From positions 1-64,000 of the IMG/VR virus record IMGVR_UViG_3300023174_000106: 64,000 nucleotides of DNA. One strand, given 5' to 3'. This document shows, in pieces, positions 43,580-51,853 of this stretch (positions within the stretch are counted from its first letter, which is position 1; every line of letters starts with the position of its first letter). The notes under the pieces were generated by a model. That model was given only the letters and a program-made list of their open reading frames with translations, ran no database searches and was not told the DNA's origin. Source of the stretch: a virus. The position numbers and the translations under genes are program-made.

Positions 43580-44497
43580 TTAATTGTCTTCGTTTTCGTC
43601 TTTAGTTTCTTTAGCGTCACAATTGGTTTTGTAATGAGTACAATACTTACAATTTTTCTTTGCCTTACCCGGAACCTTTGGATAATAACCATCTTCCTTA
43701 TATGTTCCTTCAGAGGTAAAACATTCGTCGATAAACGATGTAAATGTCACTAATGATTTGGCAACATAATTTTTGGAGTTTGATGGTTCAAATATTTGAA
43801 TTCGACTTTGTGGAAAATTTGAATTTTCATACAACTTGCGTTTCAAAATGAAGAACTCAACATCAATTGCATCAAGAGGAACATTAAACTGTTTTGAGTA
43901 AAATGCCTTATATAACAACAATTGAGAATATTTGCTTTCATCTGCGGTTTGATATTTGTTCCAACCCATTGCACTTGTTTTAAAATCCCAAATTTTATAT
44001 TTGCCGGTGGTTTTGTCACGTAGAATCAAATCAACATACGCAATAAACCGAATATTATTCTTGATAGGAACATCCAATGGAAGTTCAACCCCAATGAATT
44101 CATATTTTCTACTGGGGAAATACTTGATTCGATTTGCGGAACTACTAAACGTTTTCAAGATATCTTCACCGTCAAATAGAAATTCAGTAATATCATCATC
44201 TGTAAATGGATCTTTGATAGTATGTTTTTCTTCGGCCAGAATTTGATTAAATTCGTCACGAAACTTTTTAATCAAATCAATTTTATCAGAGATTTCAGGC
44301 CCTTCTGTATAAAGTGATTTGATATACTCTTGAATTGTATTATGAATTGCGGTGCCAAAACAAGTACTTAAACTTGCTTCATATACCCGTAAACCCTTTA
44401 AATAATTCAGATACCAACTGTGTGGACACTTGAACCACCCAGAATATTGTGAAAAGCTTACGGTTTTTTTATTTTTTTCTTCTATAATCTCAGACAT
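43580..44497 (-). CDS. Cas4/RecB-type PD-(D/E)XK nuclease with probable iron-sulfur cluster
   Basis: 305 residues. The RecB-family nuclease core is complete: FSQYSGWFKCPHSWYL, H52, YVDLIL with D156, DFKTS (D171, K173), and QLLLYK (192-197). Four cysteines, C24 near the N-terminus and C283, C286, C293 near the C-terminus, match the 4Fe-4S arrangement of Cas4 and AddB nucleases. A role in DNA end processing, recombination or host DNA degradation is likely. It is the first gene of the minus-strand block, with a promoter placed for leaderless expression. Confidence 0.85.
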   Translation of the reverse strand: MSEIIEEKNKKTVSFSQYSGWFKCPHSWYLNYLKGLRVYEASLSTCFGTAIHNTIQEYIKSLYTEGPEISDKIDLIKKFRDEFNQILAEEKHTIKDPFTDDDITEFLFDGEDILKTFSSSANRIKYFPSRKYEFIGVELPLDVPIKNNIRFIAYVDLILRDKTTGKYKIWDFKTSAMGWNKYQTADESKYSQLLLYKAFYSKQFNVPLDAIDVEFFILKRKLYENSNFPQSRIQIFEPSNSKNYVAKSLVTFTSFIDECFTSEGTYKEDGYYPKVPGKAKKNCKYCTHYKTNCDAKETKDENEDN

Positions 44498-44503
44498 ACT
44501 TAT

Positions 44504-44532
44504 ATAGTATCAGACAATCTATTCAAAGTCTA
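44504..44532 (-). promoter_or_regulatory. Candidate promoter of the minus-strand block
   Basis: On the minus strand: TAGACT (44532-44527), 17-bp spacer, TACTAT (44509-44504), then six bases to the ATG at 44497. The -35 is imperfect, but the position relative to the start codon equals that at 21774 and 45334. Confidence 0.4.
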
Positions 44533-44546
44533 TATCTTATAACTTT

Positions 44547-45302
44547 ATGAAAAATATAATATTCACGCTCTTGTTTGGCTTTAATGTTTATGCTAATGGT
44601 GTTTTTTATGTTCAAAAAACAACAGGTGATGTTGTTTTAGAAAATGTGACAAATAATGTACTTTCAACGAATGCGCCGACCATTGGACAAACCTTTATGG
44701 TCAACGGTCAAAACTATGCATTTAAAACATCAACAAATTCGGATGTAACTGTGGCATTTTCAAATGATGTCTTTGTTAAAATTAAAGAATCAACTCATAT
44801 TACCGTTGATAACTTTGATCAAAGTTTCATTAATACAAATTCATTGCCCGAAAAGGCCAAGTATGAAACCTATTCCAAATCGGTATCGTTAATTGAAGGT
44901 GAACTTGATGTTTATTCCAATCAAGAAGGTAATTCTGAATCTATTGATAATATTAATACTAAACTTGCATCAATAATATTGTCAAAAGGTAAATTTGTAA
45001 TACAGGCTGATGATCGAACCACCGTTATTATTATTCTTGATGGATCCGCTGTTATTTTAGACAATTCTTCCAAACGAAAAGAAAATGTTAAAGCTGGTCA
45101 AACCGTGGTAATTGTTCCTGCTCCAAAGTTTCAAGGTCGTGGTGTTGAAACTATGAGACATGGCAATATTTTTTCAATTAAAGAAACTGTAAATGGTGAT
45201 GCTGAATCATATCTATTAGGTGTAAATTCGGTTGTTGATGCTTCTAAAAATGTTAGATTTTGTATAATAGATAAAACCATCCGTGGTATTAAAATTAATT
45301 GA
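44547..45302 (+). CDS. Exported FecR-like protein
   Basis: 251 residues. A short signal peptide (KNIIFTLLFGFNVYA) has a likely cleavage site after residue 16. The mature protein resembles the periplasmic FecR domain: GDVVLENVTNN, GQTFMVNGQ, a DVTVAFSNDVFVKIKEST beta segment, SVSLIEGELDVYS, KGKFVIQADDRTTV and GQTVVIVPAP. FecR-like beta domains sense or relay signals at the cell envelope. No transmembrane anchor is seen, so it would be free in the periplasm. Divergent from the nuclease gene. Confidence 0.65.
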   Translation: MKNIIFTLLFGFNVYANGVFYVQKTTGDVVLENVTNNVLSTNAPTIGQTFMVNGQNYAFKTSTNSDVTVAFSNDVFVKIKESTHITVDNFDQSFINTNSLPEKAKYETYSKSVSLIEGELDVYSNQEGNSESIDNINTKLASIILSKGKFVIQADDRTTVIIILDGSAVILDNSSKRKENVKAGQTVVIVPAPKFQGRGVETMRHGNIFSIKETVNGDAESYLLGVNSVVDASKNVRFCIIDKTIRGIKIN

Positions 45303-45327
45303 CATTTCGACCATCTTAGAATAAAGT
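45299..45327 (+). promoter_or_regulatory. Promoter placing transcription start on an ATG
   Basis: TTGACA (45299-45304), 17-bp spacer, TAAAGT (45322-45327), then six bases to the ATG at 45334. The TGA in the -35 hexamer is the stop codon of the FecR-like gene. Confidence 0.55.
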
Positions 45328-45333
45328 TATAAA

Positions 45334-45567
45334 ATGACATTGGAAGAATTGTACTCACTTAATGATGATGAAACGTCAATGTTGTGGTATATCGTAAATA
45401 AAATTGATAGACCCGCAATATATGGCATAGAATTAGAACCATCTTTGTTTCCATCAATTAATCGTCATTGGTTGACAGAACGGGTATTGTCAACACAAAC
45501 TGCTATTAAGGAAGAACACCTTTCCATCTATGAAAGTTTGAAGTCAAAGTTGGGTTATATCAAATAA
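45334..45567 (+). CDS. Small unknown protein
   Basis: 77 residues, mostly helical and acidic (LEELYSLNDDETSMLWYIV; SIYESLKSKLGY), no recognised family. It is placed immediately downstream of a strong promoter with no leader, and it is the gene just before the homing endonuclease and DNA polymerase, so polymerase transcripts may begin here. Confidence 0.55.
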   Translation: MTLEELYSLNDDETSMLWYIVNKIDRPAIYGIELEPSLFPSINRHWLTERVLSTQTAIKEEHLSIYESLKSKLGYIK

Positions 45568-45608
45568 AATGTTCAGTCGTTTTATGTTCCGTCGTAATAT
45601 ATATTAAC

Positions 45609-46502
45609 GTGATAAACCCATGGGACGAAAAAAAGCCAATAGAACACAAGATGAATTACGAGAACAAAAACGCATCCGAGATAAACGATATTACGAAAAA
45701 CATAAATCAAAACTTTTACAAAAAAGAATGCAACGATACTGGAAATCAATGGAAGAAAAATTGTCCGAAATGTAATCATTTAATTTTTTATTCAGATAAA
45801 TATAAGTTAAAAACAGCAATTATAAAAAATACAAAATGTAAAATGTGTTGGAGGTTTTATAAAAATAAAACAAATATTTCAAATTTTTTCAAAAAATGTC
45901 CATGTTGTAATTGTGAAGTTTATTACAAAACGAAATACAAACTAATTTCAAGTATTAAAAATAATAGTTTATGTATAAAATGTTCTAAAATCGGAGAAAA
46001 TTCTCCCGTAAAAGGACGTATTCATACAGAAGAAGAGAAAGAAAAGAGAAATAGTAAACTTCGAGGAAAAATTAGAACATTAGAATCTCGCAAAAAATAC
46101 TCTGTTTCTAAATCTGGAAAAAATAATCCCCATTATGGTAAACATATACCGAAATCAATAGAACACAAAAAAAGAATACGTTTATCATGTATAAAAGTTG
46201 TAAATGAAAAATTAAAGTTATGCGGAAAAAAGATGCGACCAAATTTTAATCCTATAGCATGCAAATTAATAGATGAATATGGTAAACAGAACGGTTATAA
46301 TTTTCAACATGCTTTAAATGGTGGTGAATTTTATATTAAAGAGTTGGGGTATTGGTTAGATGGGTATGATAAAGAAAAGAATGTTGTAATAGAATATTAT
46401 GAAAATAATCATTGGCACAGAAATAGAATTGAACATGATGAAAATAGAAAAAAAGAAATTATTGACTTTTTACACTGTGAGTTTATAATTCTTAGAGAAT
46501 AA
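45609..46502 (+). CDS. Homing endonuclease (zinc-finger, NUMOD3, EDxHD/Vsr-like), probably frameshifted near the N-terminus
   Basis: In this frame residues 49-115 contain two C-x2-C...C-x2-C zinc-finger-like repeats (NCPKCNHLIFY with KCKMC; KCPCCNCEVYY with LCIKC). NUMOD3-type DNA-binding repeats follow (SPVKGRIHTEEEKEKR; NPHYGKHIPKSIEHKKR). The C-terminal nuclease segment has LGYWLDGYD, VIEYYENNHWH, and ENRKKEIIDFL, as in EDxHD/Vsr-like homing endonucleases. The first ~47 residues of this frame look non-coding, whereas another frame (45620-45775) encodes a convincing N-terminus, so a +1 shift around 45750-45765 is suspected. The gene is A-rich and sits directly before DNA polymerase, a classical homing target. 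Confidence 0.7.
   Translation: MINPWDEKKPIEHKMNYENKNASEINDITKNINQNFYKKECNDTGNQWKKNCPKCNHLIFYSDKYKLKTAIIKNTKCKMCWRFYKNKTNISNFFKKCPCCNCEVYYKTKYKLISSIKNNSLCIKCSKIGENSPVKGRIHTEEEKEKRNSKLRGKIRTLESRKKYSVSKSGKNNPHYGKHIPKSIEHKKRIRLSCIKVVNEKLKLCGKKMRPNFNPIACKLIDEYGKQNGYNFQHALNGGEFYIKELGYWLDGYDKEKNVVIEYYENNHWHRNRIEHDENRKKEIIDFLHCEFIILRE
45620..45775 (+). CDS. N-terminal fragment of the homing endonuclease in a second frame
   Basis: ATG 45620 to TAA 45775, 51 residues beginning MGRKKANRTQDELREQKRIR and continuing DKRYYEKHKSKLLQKRMQRYW. This Arg/Lys/Tyr-rich helical pattern is typical of the N-terminus of phage HNH and related homing nucleases. It stops just where the zinc-finger segment begins in the frame of the main ORF. 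A one-base slip at the A-run in GAAAAATTG would join them. Confidence 0.55.
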   Translation: MGRKKANRTQDELREQKRIRDKRYYEKHKSKLLQKRMQRYWKSMEEKLSEM

Positions 46503-46528
46503 TTTAACACCTAAAATAAGGAGGATTT

Positions 46529-49072
46529 ATTTATCAAAATATTTATATCGACAAGAAAACTGAAACCGTCCACCTTTGGGATGACCAGAAGGGACATGTT
46601 ACATTTCCAGTTCCTAAGTATGCGTATCGTAAGAAGTCTGGTGGACGTTATCGTTCTGTTTACGGTGATGAACTAGAAAAGGTTATAAACTTTAACCGTA
46701 ATGATCCTTCAATCTTTGAAGGTGATGTTCCTCCCGAAACACGGGTGTTGATTGACGCGTACGAAAACAGTGATGAACCGTCCAAAGGACATCGTATTGT
46801 CTTTTTTGACATTGAGGTTAGTTCCGAAGGTGGATTTCCCGTTATTGAGGAGGGTGATAAGGAACTCACCGCTATTGCTTTGTACGATAGTGCTACATCC
46901 AAGTACACGGCGTTTATTTTGGATAAAGATGGCAAACTTCAAGACAGTGAAACAACAGATACAAGTATTCAAAGTTTTGACAATGAGGAATCATTAATTA
47001 GTCATTTTATGAATAAGTGGGAGGAAATCCAACCCACGATTATTACTGGATGGAATATTGATGGGTTCGACGTTCCATATCTGTATAATCGTATCAAGAG
47101 AGTGATGGGTGCCAATTTTGCTAAAAGATTGAGTCCGATTCGGGAATGTTATTATAATAACTTTGCAAAACGAATGGTTTTAGCTGGTATTTCATGTATG
47201 GACTATATTACATTGTATCAGAAGTTTAGTGGAAAAAATGAACCAAGTTATACTCTTGGTGCTATCGGTAAGAAGGTGGTCAATATCGACAAGATCACTT
47301 ATACCGGAAGCCTTAATGATTTGTATCGTGATGACATTCAAAAGTATATTGAATACAACCTTAATGACGTTAAGATTGTGGTTGCTCTTGATAAGAAGTT
47401 ACAATTCATTGATCTTGCTCGTCGTATCTGTCACACCGGGCATGTTGGTTATGAACAATTTGGAACTTCATCACGATACCTTGAAGGTGCCATATTGATG
47501 TATTTGCGTCGTCAAGGACGTGTTGCTCCGAATAAACCATTAGATGGACGTGAAGAATATGAACAACAATTGGAAGACGGAGAAGAAGGATTTGAAGGTG
47601 CGTTTGTTAAACCTCCTGTGCCTGGTAGGTATGATTGGGTGTTTGATTTGGATCTTACATCAATGTATCCGAATATCATTATTAGTCTTAACATTAGTCC
47701 TGAAACTAAAATAGCTAAAGTTGAAAACTGGAATGCAGAAGACTTTGTTCGTGGCAAGTTGACAGATGTAGTATTAAGCGGACAAAAGTATTCATCACAA
47801 GAATTCAGTGACATGTTGATTCAAAATAATCTTAGTGTCGCTAGTAATGGAGCTGTCTATAAACTTCCAAAAGGAGACGGACAAGAAGGTACGATTCCTA
47901 GTATTTTGATCAAGTGGTTTAATGAACGTAAAGAAATGCGTAAGTTGGCCAAGAAGCACGCTGATGCAAAGGAATGGGAATTGTATGAGTTTTATGATCA
48001 ACGTCAGAAAGTTCAAAAGATTTTGCTAAACTCCATTTATGGTTGTTTGGGTCTGCCAGTATTTCGATTTTATGATAAGGATAATGCTGAAGCAGTAACA
48101 TTGAGTGGTGTCAGTATCATTAAGACTGCAAATATGGCCATCAACCAATATTATAAGAATGTTCTTGGTGATGAAGCAAAAGGTAAGGATTATGTTATTT
48201 ACGTTGATACCGATTCTTGTTTTACTAGTGCTTTGCCTATTATTAAGAAAACGATGCCTGACATTGATGTAAATGACGAAAAACAAATGACCGAAGCTAT
48301 TCTGAAAGTTACTGCAGAAGCTCAAACATATGTTAACCAAATGTTTGATATTATGGCTCTTCGATTATTTAACGTAAAACAACATCGTTTTGATGCAAAA
48401 CAAGAAGTAATCGCCAAGTCGTCGTTTTGGTTGGCTAAGAAACGTTATTGTCAGTTCATTATTAATAAGGGTGGGGTTGAATGTGATGAACTTGAGGTCA
48501 AGGGAATTGACGTGGTGAGAACATCCTTTCCTGCCAAGTTTAGAACTTTCATGAAACAATTCTTGATTGATTTGTTGAAAAACGTTGATCAAGAAACTAT
48601 CAACAACAATATTCTTCAGTTTACAGAAGATATGAAGAACTTTGGAGTGATTGAACTTGCTAAAAATACAAGTGTGAAGTTCAAGAGCGAAAAGACTAAA
48701 GCTGATTATAATCCAAAGAGTCGTCAACCATTTCAGATTGTTTCTGGAACTCCTGCCCAAGTTAAGGCAGCGTTGTATTACAACGATTTGTTGGCACAGT
48801 TTAATTTGACCAAGATTATTCCTCCGATATTTCATGGTCAGAAAATTAAGTGGGTATATCTTAAACAGAATGAATATGGAATTGAATGTTTGGCGATGAA
48901 AGCAGATGGAACTGATCCTCAACAAATTATGGATATTATTACAAAATATATGGATCGTGATACTATGTATGAACAAGAGTTGAAGAGTAAACTTGTTGAT
49001 TTCTATAAAGTCTTGAACTGGGAATATCCTAATTCAAACTGGAAAGCTGCATCTGCGTTTTTTGAATTTTAA
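46529..49072 (+). CDS. Replicative DNA polymerase, family B (gp43-like), apparent ATT start
   Basis: About 847 residues. 3'-5' exonuclease motifs: FFDIEV (D94, E96), NIDGFD (176-181), Y276-x3-D280. Polymerase motifs: A DLTSMYPN (from D375), B K497-x3-NSIYG (501-505), C DTDS (560-563). All catalytic residues are intact. The first ATG/GTG/TTG in frame is the GTG at 46745, but clear polymerase N-terminal sequence (YIDKKTETVHLWDDQKGH) runs upstream of it to a TAA at 46517. Within that stretch there is a perfect AAGGAGG (46518-46524), and ATT at 46529, four bases later, is the best start. The same Shine-Dalgarno and spacing occur at 50495. Confidence 0.9.
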   Translation: MYQNIYIDKKTETVHLWDDQKGHVTFPVPKYAYRKKSGGRYRSVYGDELEKVINFNRNDPSIFEGDVPPETRVLIDAYENSDEPSKGHRIVFFDIEVSSEGGFPVIEEGDKELTAIALYDSATSKYTAFILDKDGKLQDSETTDTSIQSFDNEESLISHFMNKWEEIQPTIITGWNIDGFDVPYLYNRIKRVMGANFAKRLSPIRECYYNNFAKRMVLAGISCMDYITLYQKFSGKNEPSYTLGAIGKKVVNIDKITYTGSLNDLYRDDIQKYIEYNLNDVKIVVALDKKLQFIDLARRICHTGHVGYEQFGTSSRYLEGAILMYLRRQGRVAPNKPLDGREEYEQQLEDGEEGFEGAFVKPPVPGRYDWVFDLDLTSMYPNIIISLNISPETKIAKVENWNAEDFVRGKLTDVVLSGQKYSSQEFSDMLIQNNLSVASNGAVYKLPKGDGQEGTIPSILIKWFNERKEMRKLAKKHADAKEWELYEFYDQRQKVQKILLNSIYGCLGLPVFRFYDKDNAEAVTLSGVSIIKTANMAINQYYKNVLGDEAKGKDYVIYVDTDSCFTSALPIIKKTMPDIDVNDEKQMTEAILKVTAEAQTYVNQMFDIMALRLFNVKQHRFDAKQEVIAKSSFWLAKKRYCQFIINKGGVECDELEVKGIDVVRTSFPAKFRTFMKQFLIDLLKNVDQETINNNILQFTEDMKNFGVIELAKNTSVKFKSEKTKADYNPKSRQPFQIVSGTPAQVKAALYYNDLLAQFNLTKIIPPIFHGQKIKWVYLKQNEYGIECLAMKADGTDPQQIMDIITKYMDRDTMYEQELKSKLVDFYKVLNWEYPNSNWKAASAFFEF

Positions 49073-49074
49073 TT

Positions 49075-49836
49075 ATGAATATAGCAATTATCATTTCGGG
49101 AAGAATAGATTTGTTTGAACAATCAGTTATGGAAAATTATAACAATATAATTAATCCATTAATTTATAACGGACACACTGTAAATATTTTCATGTCCATA
49201 TGGAATCATCGTGATCAAGACATGTTGTTAAGAGCATATCAACCATATGTAAAAGTTTTTGATACCGAAACGTTTACTGATTATACATCTGGATTGATAA
49301 AGGACATGGTTCCGTATGAAACTCTTGTAAAGTTATTTGGTCACTCTGTAGAAAATAAAGTGTCTAATACACTATATTGGATGTATAAGTTAAAACGTGC
49401 GTATAAATTTGTAAAGGAATATGAACGTGTTAATAATATTGAACATGATTTGTACATTCGATTAAGACCCGATGTAACATGTTGTGATCCTATTGATATA
49501 CATCAACTTACTACGTTGAATGATTCATCAATTATAGTTCATGTAGATCACATTTTGGTAAAAGATGATAAATTTTATGGATGTGGAGAAGGTTGGATCG
49601 ATGATAATTTATGTATTGCAAAACAACGACCATTTGAAACATTTTGTAATACATATGACGATATAATAAATTTATGTTTAATGACCGGATCTTGTATATC
49701 ACATATATTGTTAAAAAAACAGTTTGAATTAAATAATATAAAAACTATAAAACCAAATTCACCACTAATTATTTACCGAAAAGGTGATGATAATAATCCT
49801 ATTTTAAAGTTTTATCATTTCGAATATTGTTATTGA
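49075..49836 (+). CDS. Putative glycosyltransferase-like protein of the sugar block
   Basis: 253 residues. AIIISGRIDLFEQSVMENY, FMSIWNHRD and DLYIRLRPDVTCCDPI resemble a group of poorly described surface-polysaccharide proteins with a GT-A-like first half. No certain DxD. It starts three bases after the DNA polymerase stop and precedes the sugar nucleotidyltransferase gene. Its base composition is much more AT-rich than the polymerase. Confidence 0.5.
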   Translation: MNIAIIISGRIDLFEQSVMENYNNIINPLIYNGHTVNIFMSIWNHRDQDMLLRAYQPYVKVFDTETFTDYTSGLIKDMVPYETLVKLFGHSVENKVSNTLYWMYKLKRAYKFVKEYERVNNIEHDLYIRLRPDVTCCDPIDIHQLTTLNDSSIIVHVDHILVKDDKFYGCGEGWIDDNLCIAKQRPFETFCNTYDDIINLCLMTGSCISHILLKKQFELNNIKTIKPNSPLIIYRKGDDNNPILKFYHFEYCY

Positions 49837-49848
49837 TAAATCTATTTT

Positions 49849-51222
49849 ATGATAAAATTAATTGTTTTTGATTTGGATGGCGTTTTGGTTGAAACTAAAA
49901 AACTTCACTATGATGCTTTAAATAAAGCACTACGTGATGTTGATCCTAAATATGAGATATCATATGACGAACATCTTTCCAAATACGATGGATTGAGTAC
50001 TCATAAGAAATTGGATTTACTTGGTCGTGAGAAGGGATTATCTGGAATGGAGTTTCAATGTATATGGCAACGTAAACAAGCATATACTTATCAAATGTTG
50101 AAAGAGTTATCATCTGATAATAGACTCGTTGAAGTTCTTAAAAAGTTAAAAAATGAACATCGTTATACAATTGCTGTTGCTAGTAATAGCATTCGTGATA
50201 GTGTTAAGATTACACTTTTGAAATTGGGAGTATTGGAATATGTAGATTTTTACCTATCAAATGAAGACGTAAAATATCCAAAACCCCATCCGGAAATTTA
50301 TCTACGGGCAATGATTAATGCTGGCGTAACACCAAAAGAAACTCTTATTTTAGAAGACAGCGTTATTGGACGTAATGCTGCGAATAATAGTGGTGCTTAT
50401 TTACTGGGAGTAAATAATCCAACAGATGTAACGTATGAAAATATTACGAAACATATAGATTGTATCAATAAAAATATTAAAAGACCTAAATGGCAAGGAG
50501 GAAAAATGAATGTTTTAATACCAATGGCAGGCGCAGGCAGTCGATTTGAAAAGGCAGGATATACATTTCCAAAGCCACTAATTGATGTTCGTGGAAAACC
50601 TATGATTCAATGGGTTGTTGATAATTTGAACGTTGATGCAAAGTATATCTTTATTGTTCAAAAGAGTCACTTTGAAAAGTATAACCTTAAAGATACACTT
50701 GATAATTTCTGTCCAAATAATGAAATTGTTCAGATTGAAGGAATTACCGAAGGTGCTGCTTGTACGACATTATTGGCAAAACAATATATTGACACAGACG
50801 AACCTTTGATTATTGCCAATAGTGATCAATTTGTTGAATGGAATAACGAAGAGTTTATTTATACATCTACCACTGGGGATTTAGATGGTAATATTCTTAC
50901 GTTTAAATCTACACACCCCAAGTGGAGTTATGCAAAAATCAATGAATTAGGATATGTAACTGAAGTTGCTGAAAAACGTCCTATAAGTGACGTGGCAACG
51001 GTAGGCATATACTATTGGAGACGTGGTAGTGACTACGTTAAGTATACGGAACAAATGATTGACAAGAATATTCGCGTTAATAATGAGTTTTATGTGTGTC
51101 CAGTATTCAATGAAGCTATTGCTGACGGTAAAAAGATTCGAACATTTAATATTGAAAAGATGTGGGGACTAGGAACGCCAGAAGATTTGGAACACTTTTT
51201 AAAAAATTATGAAAAATACTGA
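49849..51222 (+). CDS. Bifunctional HAD phosphatase and sugar nucleotidyltransferase
   Basis: 457 residues, two enzymes in one chain. Residues 1-205 are a HAD hydrolase of the beta-phosphoglucomutase/GPH type: FDLDGVLVE (D8, D10), VASNSI, KPHPEIY and LILEDSVIG. Residues 220-457 are a nucleotidyltransferase: LIPMAGAGSRF, FPKPLIDVRGKPMI, and IIANSDQFVEW as the metal segment. An internal AAGGAGG followed four bases later by ATG 50506 stands exactly at the domain junction, so the second enzyme may also be made alone. It overlaps the next gene by 14 bases. Confidence 0.85.
   Translation: MIKLIVFDLDGVLVETKKLHYDALNKALRDVDPKYEISYDEHLSKYDGLSTHKKLDLLGREKGLSGMEFQCIWQRKQAYTYQMLKELSSDNRLVEVLKKLKNEHRYTIAVASNSIRDSVKITLLKLGVLEYVDFYLSNEDVKYPKPHPEIYLRAMINAGVTPKETLILEDSVIGRNAANNSGAYLLGVNNPTDVTYENITKHIDCINKNIKRPKWQGGKMNVLIPMAGAGSRFEKAGYTFPKPLIDVRGKPMIQWVVDNLNVDAKYIFIVQKSHFEKYNLKDTLDNFCPNNEIVQIEGITEGAACTTLLAKQYIDTDEPLIIANSDQFVEWNNEEFIYTSTTGDLDGNILTFKSTHPKWSYAKINELGYVTEVAEKRPISDVATVGIYYWRRGSDYVKYTEQMIDKNIRVNNEFYVCPVFNEAIADGKKIRTFNIEKMWGLGTPEDLEHFLKNYEKY
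50495..50508 (+). promoter_or_regulatory. Internal Shine-Dalgarno and ATG at a domain boundary
   Basis: AAGGAGG (50495-50501), AAAA, ATG (50506-50508), in frame with the nucleotidyltransferase domain of the surrounding gene. Strong Shine-Dalgarno sequences are rare in this window, which makes chance less likely. Confidence 0.5.
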
Positions 51223-51853
51223 ATATCACAGTGATTGGCAAAATAATCGTATCAAATTTTTAATTGATACATACGGACATTCCTTTTTTGAGAATAAAAA
51301 GATTTTAGAATTAGGATCACATAATGGTTATATAGGAAATTATTTTATAGAAAAGTGTGGCGCAAATGTTCTTAGTGTCGAAGGTCGTAAAGAAAATGTT
51401 AAAAAAATAAATGATGACTATCCAAATCTTCCTGTAATTGTATCTAATTTAGATGTGAATGAATGGATATTTGGAAAGTGGGATATTATAATCAACTTTG
51501 GATTGTTTTATCATTTGGAAAAATGTCATACGCAACATTTGGTTAATTGTATAAATAATTGTAACATAATGTTTTTTGAATCAGTTATATTTGATTCAAA
51601 ATATAATGAAATATTTTTTACGAATGAAAATGGAAGTGATCAATCATTAACTAATATTGGTGGTAATCCCTCAACAAGTTTCGTAGAAAACATATTTCAA
51701 ATTCATAATTGTAAATATGAAAAAAATTGTAGTGCATCATTTAATGGAGATCTACATTGTTATGATTGGGTAGACTCTAATTCGAGAAAACTAGATAGAT
51801 ACAACAGAAGATTTTGGACTGTATATTGTAATGATAAACTCAATAATGTTTAA
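51209..51853 (+). CDS. Class I SAM methyltransferase
   Basis: 214 residues. KKILELGSHNGYIGNYF is the SAM-binding motif I, VLSVEGRKENV carries the acidic residue of motif II, and WDIIINFGLFYHLE is motif IV. The start resembles small methyltransferases of polysaccharide clusters. It overlaps the nucleotidyltransferase gene by 14 bases. Substrate not known. Confidence 0.75.
   Translation: MKNTEYHSDWQNNRIKFLIDTYGHSFFENKKILELGSHNGYIGNYFIEKCGANVLSVEGRKENVKKINDDYPNLPVIVSNLDVNEWIFGKWDIIINFGLFYHLEKCHTQHLVNCINNCNIMFFESVIFDSKYNEIFFTNENGSDQSLTNIGGNPSTSFVENIFQIHNCKYEKNCSASFNGDLHCYDWVDSNSRKLDRYNRRFWTVYCNDKLNNV

Noticed and set aside
43309-43692. Longer start for the ribbon-helix-helix gene at 43692
   Set aside because: The extra residues would run through the palindrome and the end of the nuclease gene and have a non-protein-like composition.
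45568-46528. Group I intron splitting the DNA polymerase gene, with the homing nuclease inside it
   Set aside because: Joining an upstream ATG (for example 45584) to the polymerase would need splice sites and a catalytic core I cannot find, and there is no ribosome-binding site before those ATGs. The AAGGAGG directly before the polymerase suggests a free-standing nuclease gene.
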